Of a DNA stretch of 64,000 bases, positions 16,852 through 26,169 are shown in pieces. The stretch is from JAWMQL01 sp033283165 (GTDB lineage Bacteria > Pseudomonadota > Gammaproteobacteria > Pseudomonadales > Halieaceae). The notes beneath the pieces were generated by a model. That model made no database searches, was not told the DNA's origin, and saw only the letters and a list, made by a program, of their open reading frames with translations. Both the position numbers and the translations under genes were made by a program. Each line of letters begins with the position of its first letter. Positions within the stretch are counted from its first letter, which is position 1. The DNA lies in NCBI GenBank assembly GCA_033283165.1, contig JAWMQL010000004.1, forward strand, positions 1 through 64,000, read 5' to 3'.

Positions 16852-17532
16852 ATGCACGAACTGACCCGCCTGGCCTACCTGGAGGCGATGGGGGTGGACA
16901 ACTATGTCTCCCGTGGTCCCCTGCCCGGCGCGGCGCCCAGCAGGCGTTTGTGCGTCCAGGTGCGCCGCACAGAGACAGTTTCGCCGCCCGCGGTGGCCGC
17001 GTCACCGGAGAAGCCGCGCGCAGTGATGCCTGCCCTGCCGAAACCCGGCAGGAAAAATCGGAAGGCGGCAGAGCAGCCCGCTACCGTCCCCGTCGTCGCC
17101 ACCCCCGATGCGCCGGCATCATTCAGCCTGGCGGCGGTGGTGGCCGGTGGGCGCCTGTGGCTGGAAGAACTGGACCAGGGTACCCTGGCGCGTGAGCAGG
17201 TCAAGCTGATTGCGGCAATAGCTGCGGCCCTGGGTTGGCAGGGAGCCACCGACCACGCCCAATTCAATTGGCCCATGCACAACAACCGGCAACTGGACCT
17301 CAGTCACGAGGCCGCCCTGGCAGCCCTGAGCGGTTTTCTGGAACGGCGCGCGCAGCAGCATCCATGCACCGCTGTCGTCATGTTGGGCCAGGCCGTCCAG
17401 CAGCGGCTGGAAAAGCTGGAGTTGCCTCTGCCGCTGCTGGTCTGCGAAGTTGGCAGTGCCGATATGTTGCGTGACCCGGGTCTGAAGAAACGCGCCTGGC
17501 TGAGCCTGGCCGGGTACGCTGACAGAAGGTGA
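16852..17532 (+). CDS. HolD-like protein (possible DNA polymerase III psi subunit)
   Basis: A 226-residue soluble protein. The N-terminus (MHELTRLAYLEAMGVDNYVSR) matches the short clamp-loader-binding peptide region of psi-type proteins. A Pro/Lys/Ala-rich linker spans about 55-85, and a globular C-terminal domain follows with WPMHNNRQLDLS and VVMLGQAVQQRL. The next gene, rimI, overlaps its stop codon by 4 bp; in E. coli and pseudomonads a holD or HolD-like gene also precedes rimI. Sequence identity to E. coli HolD is not obvious, so context carries much of the assignment. Confidence 0.5.
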   Translation: MHELTRLAYLEAMGVDNYVSRGPLPGAAPSRRLCVQVRRTETVSPPAVAASPEKPRAVMPALPKPGRKNRKAAEQPATVPVVATPDAPASFSLAAVVAGGRLWLEELDQGTLAREQVKLIAAIAAALGWQGATDHAQFNWPMHNNRQLDLSHEAALAALSGFLERRAQQHPCTAVVMLGQAVQQRLEKLELPLPLLVCEVGSADMLRDPGLKKRAWLSLAGYADRR

Positions 17533-17969
17533 AGCCCGACGTCCGCGCGGCGACGCCGCTTGATGTGAACGACCTGCTCGCCTTGCAGCCCGCGGACGGT
17601 CGGGGCCACTCACGCGACCGATTACAGGCGTGGTGTGAGTCGCCGCAACCGCCACTGGTGATCTGTCCGGGCGCGCAGGTCGTGGCCTACGCGGTGGTAG
17701 CGGTGGTACTCGATGAGGCCAGCCTGCTCGATATTGTGGTTCATCCGCAACACCGGGGAACCGGACTGGGGCGCAAGCTGTTGCGCGCGGTGCTGGCCCG
17801 GGCCAGGTTGGACGGAGCGGGGCGCTGCCTGCTGGAGGTGAGGCGGGGTAACGACGCTGCGCGGTGTTTGTACCGGAGCGAGGGATTTCAGGAGGACGGC
17901 GTGAGAGCGGCTTACTATCCCGCCCCCGGAGGCAGGGAAGATGCCATTCTCATGTCCCGTTTGTTGTGA
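17529..17969 (+). CDS. rimI: Ribosomal-protein-alanine N-acetyltransferase RimI
   Basis: A 146-residue GNAT enzyme starting at a GTG that overlaps the upstream stop (GTGA), indicating translational coupling. The acetyl-CoA loop is VHPQHRGTGLGRKLL, followed by LEVRRGNDAARCLYRSEGF and the ending YYPAPGGREDAILMSR, all hallmarks of RimI, which acetylates the N-terminal Ala of ribosomal protein S18. Its neighbour, the HolD-like gene, is the usual one. Confidence 0.88.
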   Translation: MKPDVRAATPLDVNDLLALQPADGRGHSRDRLQAWCESPQPPLVICPGAQVVAYAVVAVVLDEASLLDIVVHPQHRGTGLGRKLLRAVLARARLDGAGRCLLEVRRGNDAARCLYRSEGFQEDGVRAAYYPAPGGREDAILMSRLL

Positions 17970-17977
17970 GGTAAGAG

Positions 17978-18373
17978 ATGAACATAGTGGAAACCGAGTG
18001 GTGGACCATGGCGCTGCCGCCGGAGTGGTGGGCTGAAGCCGAGGGTGAAAGTATCCTGATTGGCGACCGCGACGAGGTGGGTTGTATTGAAATAAGCACG
18101 CTGCACAAGGACGAAGGAAGTTTCGACGAACCGGACCTGCGTGCCATGGCCGCCGAACTCACCGACCCGTCCGTGTCCTGGGTAAACGTCGATCTGGGGG
18201 ATTTCCGCGGTATCCGCTGTGCCCACGAAGAAGAGGGCGCAGCCCTGCGCGAGTGGTGTGTAGCCAGCGGCAGGCTGGCCCTGTTTATCACCTATAGCTG
18301 TGAACCTGAGAATCGCGGCCTGGATGACGCAGCCGTGGATGAGTTACTGGATACCCTGATGGCCGTAAGCTGA
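17978..18373 (+). CDS. Hypothetical acidic protein
   Basis: A 131-residue, strongly acidic, soluble protein starting 8 bases after rimI with GAGGTAAGAG as ribosome-binding site. It begins with a Trp-rich segment (ETEWWTMALPPEWWAEAEGES) and ends in a helix (DDAAVDELLDTLMA). No catalytic motif or signal peptide is visible and I do not recognise the family. It is probably co-transcribed with the HolD-like/rimI pair and converges on the rnfE gene. Confidence 0.65.
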   Translation: MNIVETEWWTMALPPEWWAEAEGESILIGDRDEVGCIEISTLHKDEGSFDEPDLRAMAAELTDPSVSWVNVDLGDFRGIRCAHEEEGAALREWCVASGRLALFITYSCEPENRGLDDAAVDELLDTLMAVS

Positions 18374-18381
18374 TACAAGCC

Positions 18382-19095
18382 TCAGCTGATATGGCCGGTT
18401 ACCCTGACCCGTTTGGCGCCCTTGACCGGTTTTTCCTTGCGCGCATCCTCACGTCGCTTCAGGTCGGCGTCGATCAGGTTTTTCACCGCTATGATCAGGC
18501 CGGTGAAGATAAATGCCCCGGGTGGCAGTATGGCCAACAGGAAGGGCTGGTAGTCAGCGACCAGGACGACCTTCCAGTCGGCCGCCCCGGGTCCGAACAG
18601 CAGGTCCATGTTGGCGAACAGGGCGCCGGTGCCGGTCAGCTCCCGGAGGGCGCCCAGTAACACCAGTATGACGGCAAAGCCCGCCCCCATGATGAACCCG
18701 TCGTACATGGACGGCAACAGGCTGTGCTTGCTGGCAAAGCCGTCGGCGCGGCCCAGGATCACACAGTTGGTGGTAATCAGCGGCAGGAAGATCCCGAGAA
18801 TCTGGTACAACTCGTAGGCAAAGGCCTGCATCAGCAGTTCGATACAGGTAACGGCGGCGGCGATGATCATCACGAAGGCCGGCAAGCGGATCGCGTCCGA
18901 AACGATATTGCGAATCAGGGAAACCGCGGTATTAGAGGTCACCAGGACGGTGGTGGTCGCCAGCCCCAGGCCGATCGCGTTCACCACGGAGCCGGTGACC
19001 GCCAGCAGGGGGCACAGGCCCAGTAGCTGTACGATGGCCGGGTTGTTTTTCCACAGGCCGTTGAGGGACAGTTCCCGGTAACTCACATCAGCCAT
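18382..19095 (-). CDS. rnfE: Rnf/Rsx electron transport complex subunit E
   Basis: A 237-residue inner-membrane protein with six hydrophobic helices. It shows the RnfE/NqrD family start NGLWKNNPAIVQLLGLCPLLAVT, including the Cys thought to help ligate a membrane [2Fe-2S] centre with RnfA, and the LPLITTNCVILGRA segment with a second such Cys. It is the last gene of the rnfABCDGE set and starts at the rnfG stop. The complex couples ferredoxin/NAD(H) electron transfer to ion movement. Confidence 0.93.
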   Translation of the reverse strand: MADVSYRELSLNGLWKNNPAIVQLLGLCPLLAVTGSVVNAIGLGLATTTVLVTSNTAVSLIRNIVSDAIRLPAFVMIIAAAVTCIELLMQAFAYELYQILGIFLPLITTNCVILGRADGFASKHSLLPSMYDGFIMGAGFAVILVLLGALRELTGTGALFANMDLLFGPGAADWKVVLVADYQPFLLAILPPGAFIFTGLIIAVKNLIDADLKRREDARKEKPVKGAKRVRVTGHIS

Positions 19096-19733
19096 TACTT
19101 TTCTCCCTCGGCCCCGGCGCCAAACAGCGCGGGCGCCTCTGCATCGGCGTATTGTAGGGCCCGCAGGGTGGCCGCGACAACGGCCCGGGGGGTGATGGTC
19201 GCGCCGGTAAACTGGTCGAAAACGCCTTTGTCCTTTTTGACGGCCCAGCCGGCGGGCTCGGGATTGCTCAGCGAGCGGCCGTTGAAGCCCAGCACCCAGT
19301 CGGATTTTTTCAAATCCACCTTGTCTCCCAGACCCGGTGTCTCCTTGTGCGACAGAGCCCGGACCCCGGCCACTGTGCGGTCGGCGTTGACCCCGACAAT
19401 CAGCTGGATGGCGCCGCTATAACCGTCCGGGGCAAGCACCGGGATGATCGCGGCGACGACTTTTCCGCCGCTGCGGGCCAGGTAGATCTTGCGGGTGTCC
19501 TTCAGGCCCAGGCCCGTGGCCTCCGGCCCCACCGTCAGGGTGTCATCCAGCATGGAATTGTCGTGGCGCGATTCTGGCACGATCTCCAGCAGGGCGCGCT
19601 CCTCTGCCTTGCGCTCTTCCAGAGCGATGCGGTCGCGGGTGCCCAGCCAGGTGCCCGAGATCAGCAGCGTGGTGGCCACTGCGAACACGGCCAGCAGGAT
19701 GCTGTTGCGACTGATGGAGCTGGCCAGCATCAT
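19095..19733 (-). CDS. rnfG: Rnf/Rsx electron transport complex subunit G
   Basis: A 212-residue protein with one N-terminal membrane anchor (SRNSILLAVFAVATTLLISG) and a periplasmic FMN-binding domain. The covalent FMN attachment motif is FTGATITPRAVV, where the second Thr would be flavinylated through a phosphoester bond. A GYSGAIQLIVGVN segment is typical of the family. It overlaps rnfD by 4 bp and abuts rnfE. Confidence 0.93.
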   Translation of the reverse strand: MMLASSISRNSILLAVFAVATTLLISGTWLGTRDRIALEERKAEERALLEIVPESRHDNSMLDDTLTVGPEATGLGLKDTRKIYLARSGGKVVAAIIPVLAPDGYSGAIQLIVGVNADRTVAGVRALSHKETPGLGDKVDLKKSDWVLGFNGRSLSNPEPAGWAVKKDKGVFDQFTGATITPRAVVAATLRALQYADAEAPALFGAGAEGEK

Positions 19734-20758
19734 GAGTCGCTGCCCCCGGAGGAGTGGCCGTAGGTGCGTGGCTGGGTGTAATTATCAATAAAGGGCGCGG
19801 CGAAATTCATGATCAGCACGGCGAAGGCCACCGCGTCGGGGTAGTTGCCCTGTACCCGGATGATGTACACCAGGGCGCCGATCAGGGCGCCGTACACCAG
19901 GCGGCCCCGGTTTGACACCGCCGAGGTAACCGGATCGGTGACAATAAAGAAGGCCCCCAGCATGGTGGCGCCGCTCAACAGGTGGAACAGGGGCGATCCG
20001 CCGCTGGCGGAACTGCCCCCGTCATAGAACAGCGCGGACAGCAGGGCCAGGCTGGCCAGCATGGCCAGCGGCGCATGCCAGGTGAAAACACGCTGCTGCA
20101 GCAGCCACAGGCCGCCCGCCAGGAAGGCGATATTGACCCATTCCCAGCCCAGCCCGCCCCAGCGACCGAACTGCGGTGTCGTGGCCCACAGGTCCTCCAC
20201 CAGCAGGCTGCTGTTCTGCTTCATTACGTCCAGCGGCGTCGCCATGGTGACCGCGTCGTAGCTGCCCGGCAGAAAGCAGGCCTGCAGGGCCTGCAACAGG
20301 CCGGGCAATTCCCCGGTGCCGCGCGGCGGCGCCCAGGCGGTCATCTGCACCGGGAAGGAGATCAGCAACACCACGTAGCCCACCATGGCCGGGTTGAAGG
20401 GGTTGTAGCCCAGTCCGCCGTACAGGTGCTTCGCCAGCAGGATAGAGGTCGCGACTCCCACCACGATCAGCCACCAGGGGGCGTACGGCGGCAGGGCGAT
20501 ACAGAGCAGGGTGGACGTGACCAGGGCGCTGTAGTCACGCAGGTAGAAACCCAGCGGTCGTCGCCGCAGCGCCAGCGCCAGCGCTTCGCAGGCCAGGGCC
20601 ACTACGCCGCCGAACAGGACGTTGACCAGTGCGCCGAAACCGAAAAAGTGGATCAGTACCAGCAGTCCTGGCAGGGTGGCCAGCAGTACCTTGCGCATCA
20701 CCGCGGCTGTGGAAAGCGCGCCGTGGGCGTGAGGTGAGGTGATACGCAGCAGGGCCAT
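19730..20758 (-). CDS. rnfD: Rnf/Rsx electron transport complex subunit D
   Basis: A 342-residue polytopic protein from ATG 20758, two bases after the rnfC stop; the longer frame upstream runs into rnfC and is not likely. The N-terminus MALLRITSPHAHG is the usual RnfD start. LYGGLGYNPFNPAMVGYVV and the FMN-binding SGATMLGAFFIVTDP motif (covalent FMN on Thr) are present. About nine to ten membrane helices. Central membrane subunit of the Rnf complex. Confidence 0.93.
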   Translation of the reverse strand: MALLRITSPHAHGALSTAAVMRKVLLATLPGLLVLIHFFGFGALVNVLFGGVVALACEALALALRRRPLGFYLRDYSALVTSTLLCIALPPYAPWWLIVVGVATSILLAKHLYGGLGYNPFNPAMVGYVVLLISFPVQMTAWAPPRGTGELPGLLQALQACFLPGSYDAVTMATPLDVMKQNSSLLVEDLWATTPQFGRWGGLGWEWVNIAFLAGGLWLLQQRVFTWHAPLAMLASLALLSALFYDGGSSASGGSPLFHLLSGATMLGAFFIVTDPVTSAVSNRGRLVYGALIGALVYIIRVQGNYPDAVAFAVLIMNFAAPFIDNYTQPRTYGHSSGGSDS

Positions 20759-20759
20759 G

Positions 20760-22781
20760 TCAGGAGGCCTCCAGCTCGGCCAGTTCGGCGCGCGCGGTAT
20801 TGACCTTGTCCCGCAGCCGTTCAACCGTGGATTCGAGGGCTTCCACGATCTTATCCTCGTCACCAACTTCCCTGCTCTGTGCCAGCTTGACCTCGGACCT
20901 GGCCAGTCGCTGCTCCAGTTTGGCCAGATTCTGGCGGGCTTTCTCCACCGGGTCCAGGGCCTCGGTAGCGGCGCGCGCCGCCATGGCCTTCTCTATCGCG
21001 GCCTGGGCGGCGTCGACCCCCTCCGCTGCAGCGGTCGGATGGCTGTTGCTTTGCTGGTAGGCCTGCAGGGCCTGTTCCGCGGTTTCAAGCCTGGCCCGGG
21101 TTTTGTCCACACCTGTCTGCAGCGCGTCGACCAGGTCCGAATTCGCAGCCACCGCCTCCTGTAATTTGGCCTCGGCGGTGGTCAAGCGCTTGCGGGCGCT
21201 GACCACTGCTTTTTCCAGTTTATCCTGCTCGCTCTCACTGGCGGTCCCGGCCTGCTGTGCTGCCTTCTTCGCCTTGGCCCGCTCGATCGCCGCCTGGATC
21301 GGGTCCTCCTCGCCCTCGCCGCTGGCAGCGGCCTGTCGGGCGCGAGCCTCGGCCGCTTTTTTTCGTGCCAGGCGTTTCGCTTCCTTTTCCTGAGCCTCGC
21401 GTTCCAGGCGCGCCTGGCGCGCCTCGAAGCGCAGCCGGGAGTGCTCTGATTTTTCGTTGTCTTTGCGCATTTGCAGGATGTCGGCCTTGCCCGCCCGGTA
21501 GTACTGGACCAGCGGAATATGGCTGGGGCAAACATAGGAACAGGCACCGCATTCGATGCAGTCGAAGAGGTTGTGCTGCTCCAGTTTGTCGTTCTCCTTG
21601 CCCTGCGCGAACCAGTACAGTTGCTGCGGCAGCAGGCTGGCCGGACAGACTTCGGCGCACATGCCGCAGCGAATGCAGGCCTGGGCCGGCGGCGGTGTTG
21701 GCAGTTCCTGCTCGGTTGGGGCCAACAGGCAATTGGTGGTCTTGACGACCGGCACGGCGGCGTCCGGTACGGTGAAGCCCATCATGGGGCCTCCCATGAT
21801 CAGGCGCCGGTTGCGCTCCGGCTGGTAGCCGGCGAGGTCGAGCAGGTATTGCATCGGGGTGCCGATCAGAACCTCATAATTCCCCGGCCGCGAAATCGCG
21901 TCGCCGGTGACGGTGGTTATGCGTGATATCAACGGCCGGCCGTGAACCACGGCATCCTGAATGGCCACCGCGCTGCCGACATTGTGGCAGACCACGCCAA
22001 CGTCCGCCGGCAGGCCGCCACTGGGAACCTGCTTGCCGGTCAGGATCTCGATCAGCTGACGTTCGCCGCCGCTGGGATACTTGGTGGGGAATACGGCAAT
22101 TTCGATGTCGCTGTCAGCTGCCGCGGCGCGCAGTGCCGCAATCGCCTCGGGCTTGTTGTCCTCTACACCGATTACGATTTCGCCGGGGGAAATCATGTGT
22201 CCCAGGATTTTCGCCCCCTCGACAATTTGTGCGGGGCGCTCGCGCATCAACAGGTCATCCGCGGTGATATAGGGTTCACACTCGGTGCCGTTGATGATCA
22301 GGGTGTCGATGCGGCGGCCCGGGTCCAGCGACAACTTGACCGAGGTCGGGAAGCCGGCGCCGCCCATGCCCGCAATGCCGGCAGCGCGAACGCGTTCCAC
22401 CAGCTCCCGGGGCGGTAGCTGGTGATAATCAGGCACTCCCTGGTGCGCCACCCATTCGTCCTGTCCGTCGCAGTCGATCACGATACAGGGTGCGGGCAGA
22501 CCGGAGGGGTGGGCGACCGGACGCGGTTCGACGGCGCTGACCGTGCCCGAGGTGGACGCGTGTATGGCGACGCTGACAAAGCCCTGCGGTTCGGCGATCA
22601 GCTGGCCTTTCAGTACCCGTTCCCCCACCGCCACGGTCGGTACTGCCGGGGCGCCGATATGCTGGGACAACGGGATGGTAAGCTGCGGTGGGACGCCCGC
22701 AGTGGTAATCGCGCTGCCGCTGGATTGCAGTTTGTTCTCCGGCGGGTGGATGCCGCCGTGGAAGTCAAAAATTTTCCTCAT
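20760..22781 (-). CDS. rnfC: Rnf/Rsx electron transport complex subunit C with coiled-coil tail
   Basis: A 673-residue protein starting MRKIFDFHGGIHPPENK. It has an NADH/FMN-binding Nqo1-like domain (AAGIAGMGGAGFPTSVKL, about 125-145) and two ferredoxin clusters, CIRCGMCAEVCP and CIECGACSYVCP (about 370 and 408). The last ~220 residues form an Ala/Glu/Lys-rich helical coiled-coil tail with repeated 'LEKAVVSARKRLTTAEAKL'-type heptads. Long tails of this sort are normal in gammaproteobacterial RnfC. Peripheral cytoplasmic NADH-oxidising subunit; overlaps rnfB by 4 bp. Confidence 0.93.
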   Translation of the reverse strand: MRKIFDFHGGIHPPENKLQSSGSAITTAGVPPQLTIPLSQHIGAPAVPTVAVGERVLKGQLIAEPQGFVSVAIHASTSGTVSAVEPRPVAHPSGLPAPCIVIDCDGQDEWVAHQGVPDYHQLPPRELVERVRAAGIAGMGGAGFPTSVKLSLDPGRRIDTLIINGTECEPYITADDLLMRERPAQIVEGAKILGHMISPGEIVIGVEDNKPEAIAALRAAAADSDIEIAVFPTKYPSGGERQLIEILTGKQVPSGGLPADVGVVCHNVGSAVAIQDAVVHGRPLISRITTVTGDAISRPGNYEVLIGTPMQYLLDLAGYQPERNRRLIMGGPMMGFTVPDAAVPVVKTTNCLLAPTEQELPTPPPAQACIRCGMCAEVCPASLLPQQLYWFAQGKENDKLEQHNLFDCIECGACSYVCPSHIPLVQYYRAGKADILQMRKDNEKSEHSRLRFEARQARLEREAQEKEAKRLARKKAAEARARQAAASGEGEEDPIQAAIERAKAKKAAQQAGTASESEQDKLEKAVVSARKRLTTAEAKLQEAVAANSDLVDALQTGVDKTRARLETAEQALQAYQQSNSHPTAAAEGVDAAQAAIEKAMAARAATEALDPVEKARQNLAKLEQRLARSEVKLAQSREVGDEDKIVEALESTVERLRDKVNTARAELAELEAS

Positions 22782-23392
22782 GCGGCGCGGTTCCGGGGGG
22801 CGTCAGTGGCGATGATCTCGACCTCGCGGCTGACCGGGTCCGGCAGTTGCCAGTGCCAGTTCTGCAGCGTTGTCTGTTCCGGGATCATGTCGATGCAGTC
22901 CACCGGGCAGGGCTCCACGCACAGGTCGCAGCCCGTGCACTCGCTGGTAATGACGGTGTGCATGTGCTTGGCGGCGCCCAGGATGGCGTCCACCGGGCAG
23001 GCCTGTATACACTTGGTGCATCCGATGCATTCGTCTTCGCGGATATAGGCCACCGCCTTGACCTTCTCTTCGCCGTGTTCCTCGTCCAGGGGGATCGGCT
23101 CCAGGTCCAGCAGATCGGCCAACGCCTGGATCCCCGCCTCGCCGCCGGGCGGGCACTTGTTGATGGGTTCGTTGTCGTTGGCGATGGCCTCGGCGTAGGG
23201 ACGGCAGCCCGGGTGTCCACACTGCCCGCACTGGGTCTGGGGCAGGATGTCATTGATCTGGTCCACGATTGGATTGCCTTCGGTCTTGAAACGCACCGCG
23301 GCGAAACCCAGCAGGGCGCCAAACACCGCTCCCAGCGATACCAGGGCCGCGATGGCCGCCAGCAACGGGTATTGAATAATGAAGTCGATCAC
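22778..23392 (-). CDS. rnfB: Rnf/Rsx electron transport complex subunit B
   Basis: A 204-residue ferredoxin-like subunit. An N-terminal membrane anchor (about 8-28) precedes the Fe-S domain with CGQCGHPGCRPYA, and two [4Fe-4S] ferredoxin motifs follow: CIGCTKCIQACPVDAI and CTGCDLCVEPCPVDCI. It passes electrons from ferredoxin to the membrane subunits. Six-base gap to rnfA and 4-bp overlap with rnfC. Confidence 0.95.
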   Translation of the reverse strand: MIDFIIQYPLLAAIAALVSLGAVFGALLGFAAVRFKTEGNPIVDQINDILPQTQCGQCGHPGCRPYAEAIANDNEPINKCPPGGEAGIQALADLLDLEPIPLDEEHGEEKVKAVAYIREDECIGCTKCIQACPVDAILGAAKHMHTVITSECTGCDLCVEPCPVDCIDMIPEQTTLQNWHWQLPDPVSREVEIIATDAPRNRAA

Positions 23393-23398
23393 GGGTGC

Positions 23399-23977
23399 CT
23401 ATACCAGCCCGGCAAAACCCATGAAGGCCAGCGACATCAAGCCGGCCGTGACCATGCCAATGGCCGGACCCTTGAAGGGTTCGGGCACGTCGGCTACCGC
23501 CAGGCGCTCGCGCATGGCGGCAAACAGCACCAGGACCAGGGAGAAGCCAACGGCGGCACCGAAGCCGTAGAACAGGGATTGCATGAAGCCATGGTCCTTG
23601 TTGATATTCAGCAGGGCGACGCCAAGGACCGCGCAGTTGGTCGTGATGAGGGGCAGGTAGACCCCCAGCACCCGGTGCAGCAGCGGGCTGGACTTGCGTA
23701 CCACCATCTCGGTGAACTGCACCACCACGGCGATCACCAGGATAAAGGAAATGGTCTTCAGGTACTCAAGGCCCAGTGGGACCAGCAGCAGGTGGTAGGT
23801 CAGGTTGGAGCAGGCCGAAGCCAGGGTCAGCACGAAGGTGGTGGCCATGGACATACCCATCGCCGTCTCGAGCTTGTTGGACACGCCCATGAACGGGCAC
23901 AGGCCCAGGAATTGCACCAGGACAAAATTATTGACCAGGATGGCCCCGATCAGAAGTATTGAGTAATCAGCCAGCAT
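23399..23977 (-). CDS. rnfA: Rnf/Rsx electron transport complex subunit A
   Basis: A 192-residue, six-helix inner-membrane protein. Family signatures: NNFVLVQFLGLCPFMGVSNK near the N-terminus and YLPLITTNCAVLGVALLN in the middle; the two Cys residues are those proposed to bind an Fe-S centre with RnfE. First gene of the rnf operon. A TTGACA box lies on the minus strand at 24073-24078, but no -10 at standard spacing is clear. Confidence 0.95.
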   Translation of the reverse strand: MLADYSILLIGAILVNNFVLVQFLGLCPFMGVSNKLETAMGMSMATTFVLTLASACSNLTYHLLLVPLGLEYLKTISFILVIAVVVQFTEMVVRKSSPLLHRVLGVYLPLITTNCAVLGVALLNINKDHGFMQSLFYGFGAAVGFSLVLVLFAAMRERLAVADVPEPFKGPAIGMVTAGLMSLAFMGFAGLV

Positions 23978-24106
23978 GCCGGTACCCTGTGGCTCGTTTC
24001 CCTGCTGTCCGTTTTATCGATTCGCCCATAGTGTGCATCTTACCGCGCTCAGCGCTGGAACAAAGTGCGGTATGTCAAACTAACGTTCATTAGTCCCGGC
24101 GCCGCA

Positions 24107-26122
24107 TTACTTCACCTGCATGCCGGGTTCGGCTCCGCCGTCCGGTTGCAGCAGGTAAATATCCTCGCCGCCCGGTCCCGCCGCCAGCACCATGCCCTCG
24201 GAAACGCCGAAGCGCATCTTGCGCGGGGCCAGATTGGCAACCACCACGGTCAGGCGGCCCACCAGGTCCTCCGGCCGGTAGGCGGCTTTGATGCCCGCGA
24301 AGACCTGCCGCTGGCCCCGGTCACCCAGGTCCAGGCTCAGTTGCAGCAATTTGTCAGCGCCGTCGACGTGGTCGGCGGCGACAATCCTGGCTACCCGCAG
24401 ATCCACCCTGGCAAAATCCTCAAAGGCGATGGTGTTGTCCTCCACCGCCGGCTCGGTCGGGGCTGCGCTGGCCTGGTCTTCCTTGCTGGCTTCCACCATG
24501 GCATCCACCTGTTTGGGGTCTATACGGGTCATCAGGGGCTGGAACTTGCTGATCTGGTGATTGAGCAGGGGACCCTCCAGGGCCGTCCAGTCCAGGGAAA
24601 CCCTGAGGAAGTCTTCCGCCTTCCCGGCCATGGCAGGCAGTACCGGTTTCAGGTAGGTCATCAGCACCCGGAACAGGTTGATGCCCACCGAGCAGGCCTC
24701 GTGCACCTGGCATTCGCTGCCTTCCTGCTTCGCCAGCACCCAGGGCTTGCGCTCATCGATGTACTGGTTGGCCCGGTCTGCCAGGGCCACAATTTCGCGA
24801 ATCGCCTTGTTGAATTCGCGTTGCTCGTACAGTTCTGCGATCTCACCCCCGGCGGCAATAAAATCGGCCAACAGCTGCGGCTCGGCGCAGTCAGCTGTCA
24901 GGTGGTTGTCAAAACCCTTGTGCAGGAATCCCGCGCAGCGACTGGCGATGTTGACCACCTTGCCCACCACATCCGAGTTTACACGCTGGACGAAGTCCTC
25001 CAGGTTCAGATCGATATCGTCCACCGCGGCACTGAGCTTGGCGGCAAAGTAGTAGCGCAGGTACTCCGCGTCCAGGTGTTCCAGGTAGGTGGCCGCCTTG
25101 ATAAAGGTACCGCGGCTCTTGGACATCTTGGTGCCATTGACCGTGAGAAAACCGTGGACATAGATCGCCGTGGGTGTACGCAATCCCGCCGAGTACAACA
25201 TGGCGGGCCAGAACAGGCCGTGGAAATTGATGATGTCCTTGCCGATAAAATGATAAAGCTCAGCGGTCGAGTCCTGGGCCCAGTAACTGTCGAAGTCCAG
25301 GCCCTCCCGTTGACAGTAGTCCTGGAAGCTCGCCATGTAGCCGATGGGCGCGTCGAGCCAGACATAGAAATATTTGCCGGGAGCACCGGGAATTTCGAAA
25401 CCAAAGTAGGGTGCATCGCGACTGATGTCCCACTCCTGCAGGCCGCCGTCCAGCCACTCGCGCAGCTTGTTGGCGATCTGTGGCTGCAGTGTGCCGGAAT
25501 CGATCCAGTCGGACAGCATGTCCCTGAACTCTGGCAGCCGGAAGAAATAGTGGGTCGACTGCTTGTCCACCGGGGTCGCTCCGGAAATGGCGGACACCGG
25601 GTCGATCAGGTCGGCCGGACTGTAGGTGGCGCCGCAGGCCTCGCAGTTGTCACCGTACTGGTCAGGCGTTTTACAGCGCGGGCAGCTGCCCTTGATAAAG
25701 CGGTCCGCCAGAAACAGCTGCTTTTCCGGGTCGAAGGCCTGGGTAATTTCCCTCCGGGCGATGTGGCCGTTGGCTTCCAGTCGACTGTATATCGTTTCGC
25801 ACCAGGCGCGGTTCTCGTCGCTGTGAGTGGAGTAATAGTTGTCGAAGCCGATCAGAAAACCGGCGGTATCGCGCTCGTGTTCCTGCTGCACCCGGGCGAT
25901 CTGTTGTTCCGGGCTGATGCCCAGTTGCTCCGCCGTCAGCATGATGGCGGTGCCATGGGCGTCGTCGGCGCAGACGTAGACACAGTGATGGCCCCGGGAC
26001 CGCTGGAACCGCACCCAGATATCGGTCTGCACCATCTCCAGCAGGTGGCCCAGGTGCAGGGAGCCATTGGCGTAGGGCAGTGCGCTGGTCACCAGGATAT
26101 CGCGCGGTGCTGTAGGCGGCAT
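24107..26122 (-). CDS. metG: Methionyl-tRNA synthetase
   Basis: A 671-residue class I synthetase. It has the HIGH-type motif in YANGSLHLGHL, the zinc knuckle CPRCKTPDQYGDNCEAC (about 148), the KMSKS motif in GTKMSKSRGTF (about 335), and a C-terminal EMAP/Arc1p-like tRNA-binding domain starting FEDFARVDLRVARIV. Length matches E. coli MetG (about 677), so it is complete. Divergent from apbC, the usual gammaproteobacterial arrangement. Confidence 0.96.
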   Translation of the reverse strand: MPPTAPRDILVTSALPYANGSLHLGHLLEMVQTDIWVRFQRSRGHHCVYVCADDAHGTAIMLTAEQLGISPEQQIARVQQEHERDTAGFLIGFDNYYSTHSDENRAWCETIYSRLEANGHIARREITQAFDPEKQLFLADRFIKGSCPRCKTPDQYGDNCEACGATYSPADLIDPVSAISGATPVDKQSTHYFFRLPEFRDMLSDWIDSGTLQPQIANKLREWLDGGLQEWDISRDAPYFGFEIPGAPGKYFYVWLDAPIGYMASFQDYCQREGLDFDSYWAQDSTAELYHFIGKDIINFHGLFWPAMLYSAGLRTPTAIYVHGFLTVNGTKMSKSRGTFIKAATYLEHLDAEYLRYYFAAKLSAAVDDIDLNLEDFVQRVNSDVVGKVVNIASRCAGFLHKGFDNHLTADCAEPQLLADFIAAGGEIAELYEQREFNKAIREIVALADRANQYIDERKPWVLAKQEGSECQVHEACSVGINLFRVLMTYLKPVLPAMAGKAEDFLRVSLDWTALEGPLLNHQISKFQPLMTRIDPKQVDAMVEASKEDQASAAPTEPAVEDNTIAFEDFARVDLRVARIVAADHVDGADKLLQLSLDLGDRGQRQVFAGIKAAYRPEDLVGRLTVVVANLAPRKMRFGVSEGMVLAAGPGGEDIYLLQPDGGAEPGMQVK

Positions 26123-26169
26123 GGGGTGAAAATCCGTGCGGTCAAAAACGGGGCGCTACTATAGCGTTT

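Noticed and set aside
20760..21430. Long coiled-coil tail of RnfC considered as a gene fusion
   Set aside because: Extended Ala/Glu/Lys-rich tails are normal in gammaproteobacterial RnfC, so this is not unusual.
18382..23977. rnf locus considered as a Na+-NQR operon
   Set aside because: The order A-B-C-D-G-E, the presence of the ferredoxin-like RnfB and RnfC clusters, and the absence of an NqrF-type subunit identify Rnf.
24065..26164. 699-codon plus-strand ORF opposite metG
   Set aside because: It is an antisense frame of a complete methionyl-tRNA synthetase with no motif of its own and no RBS.
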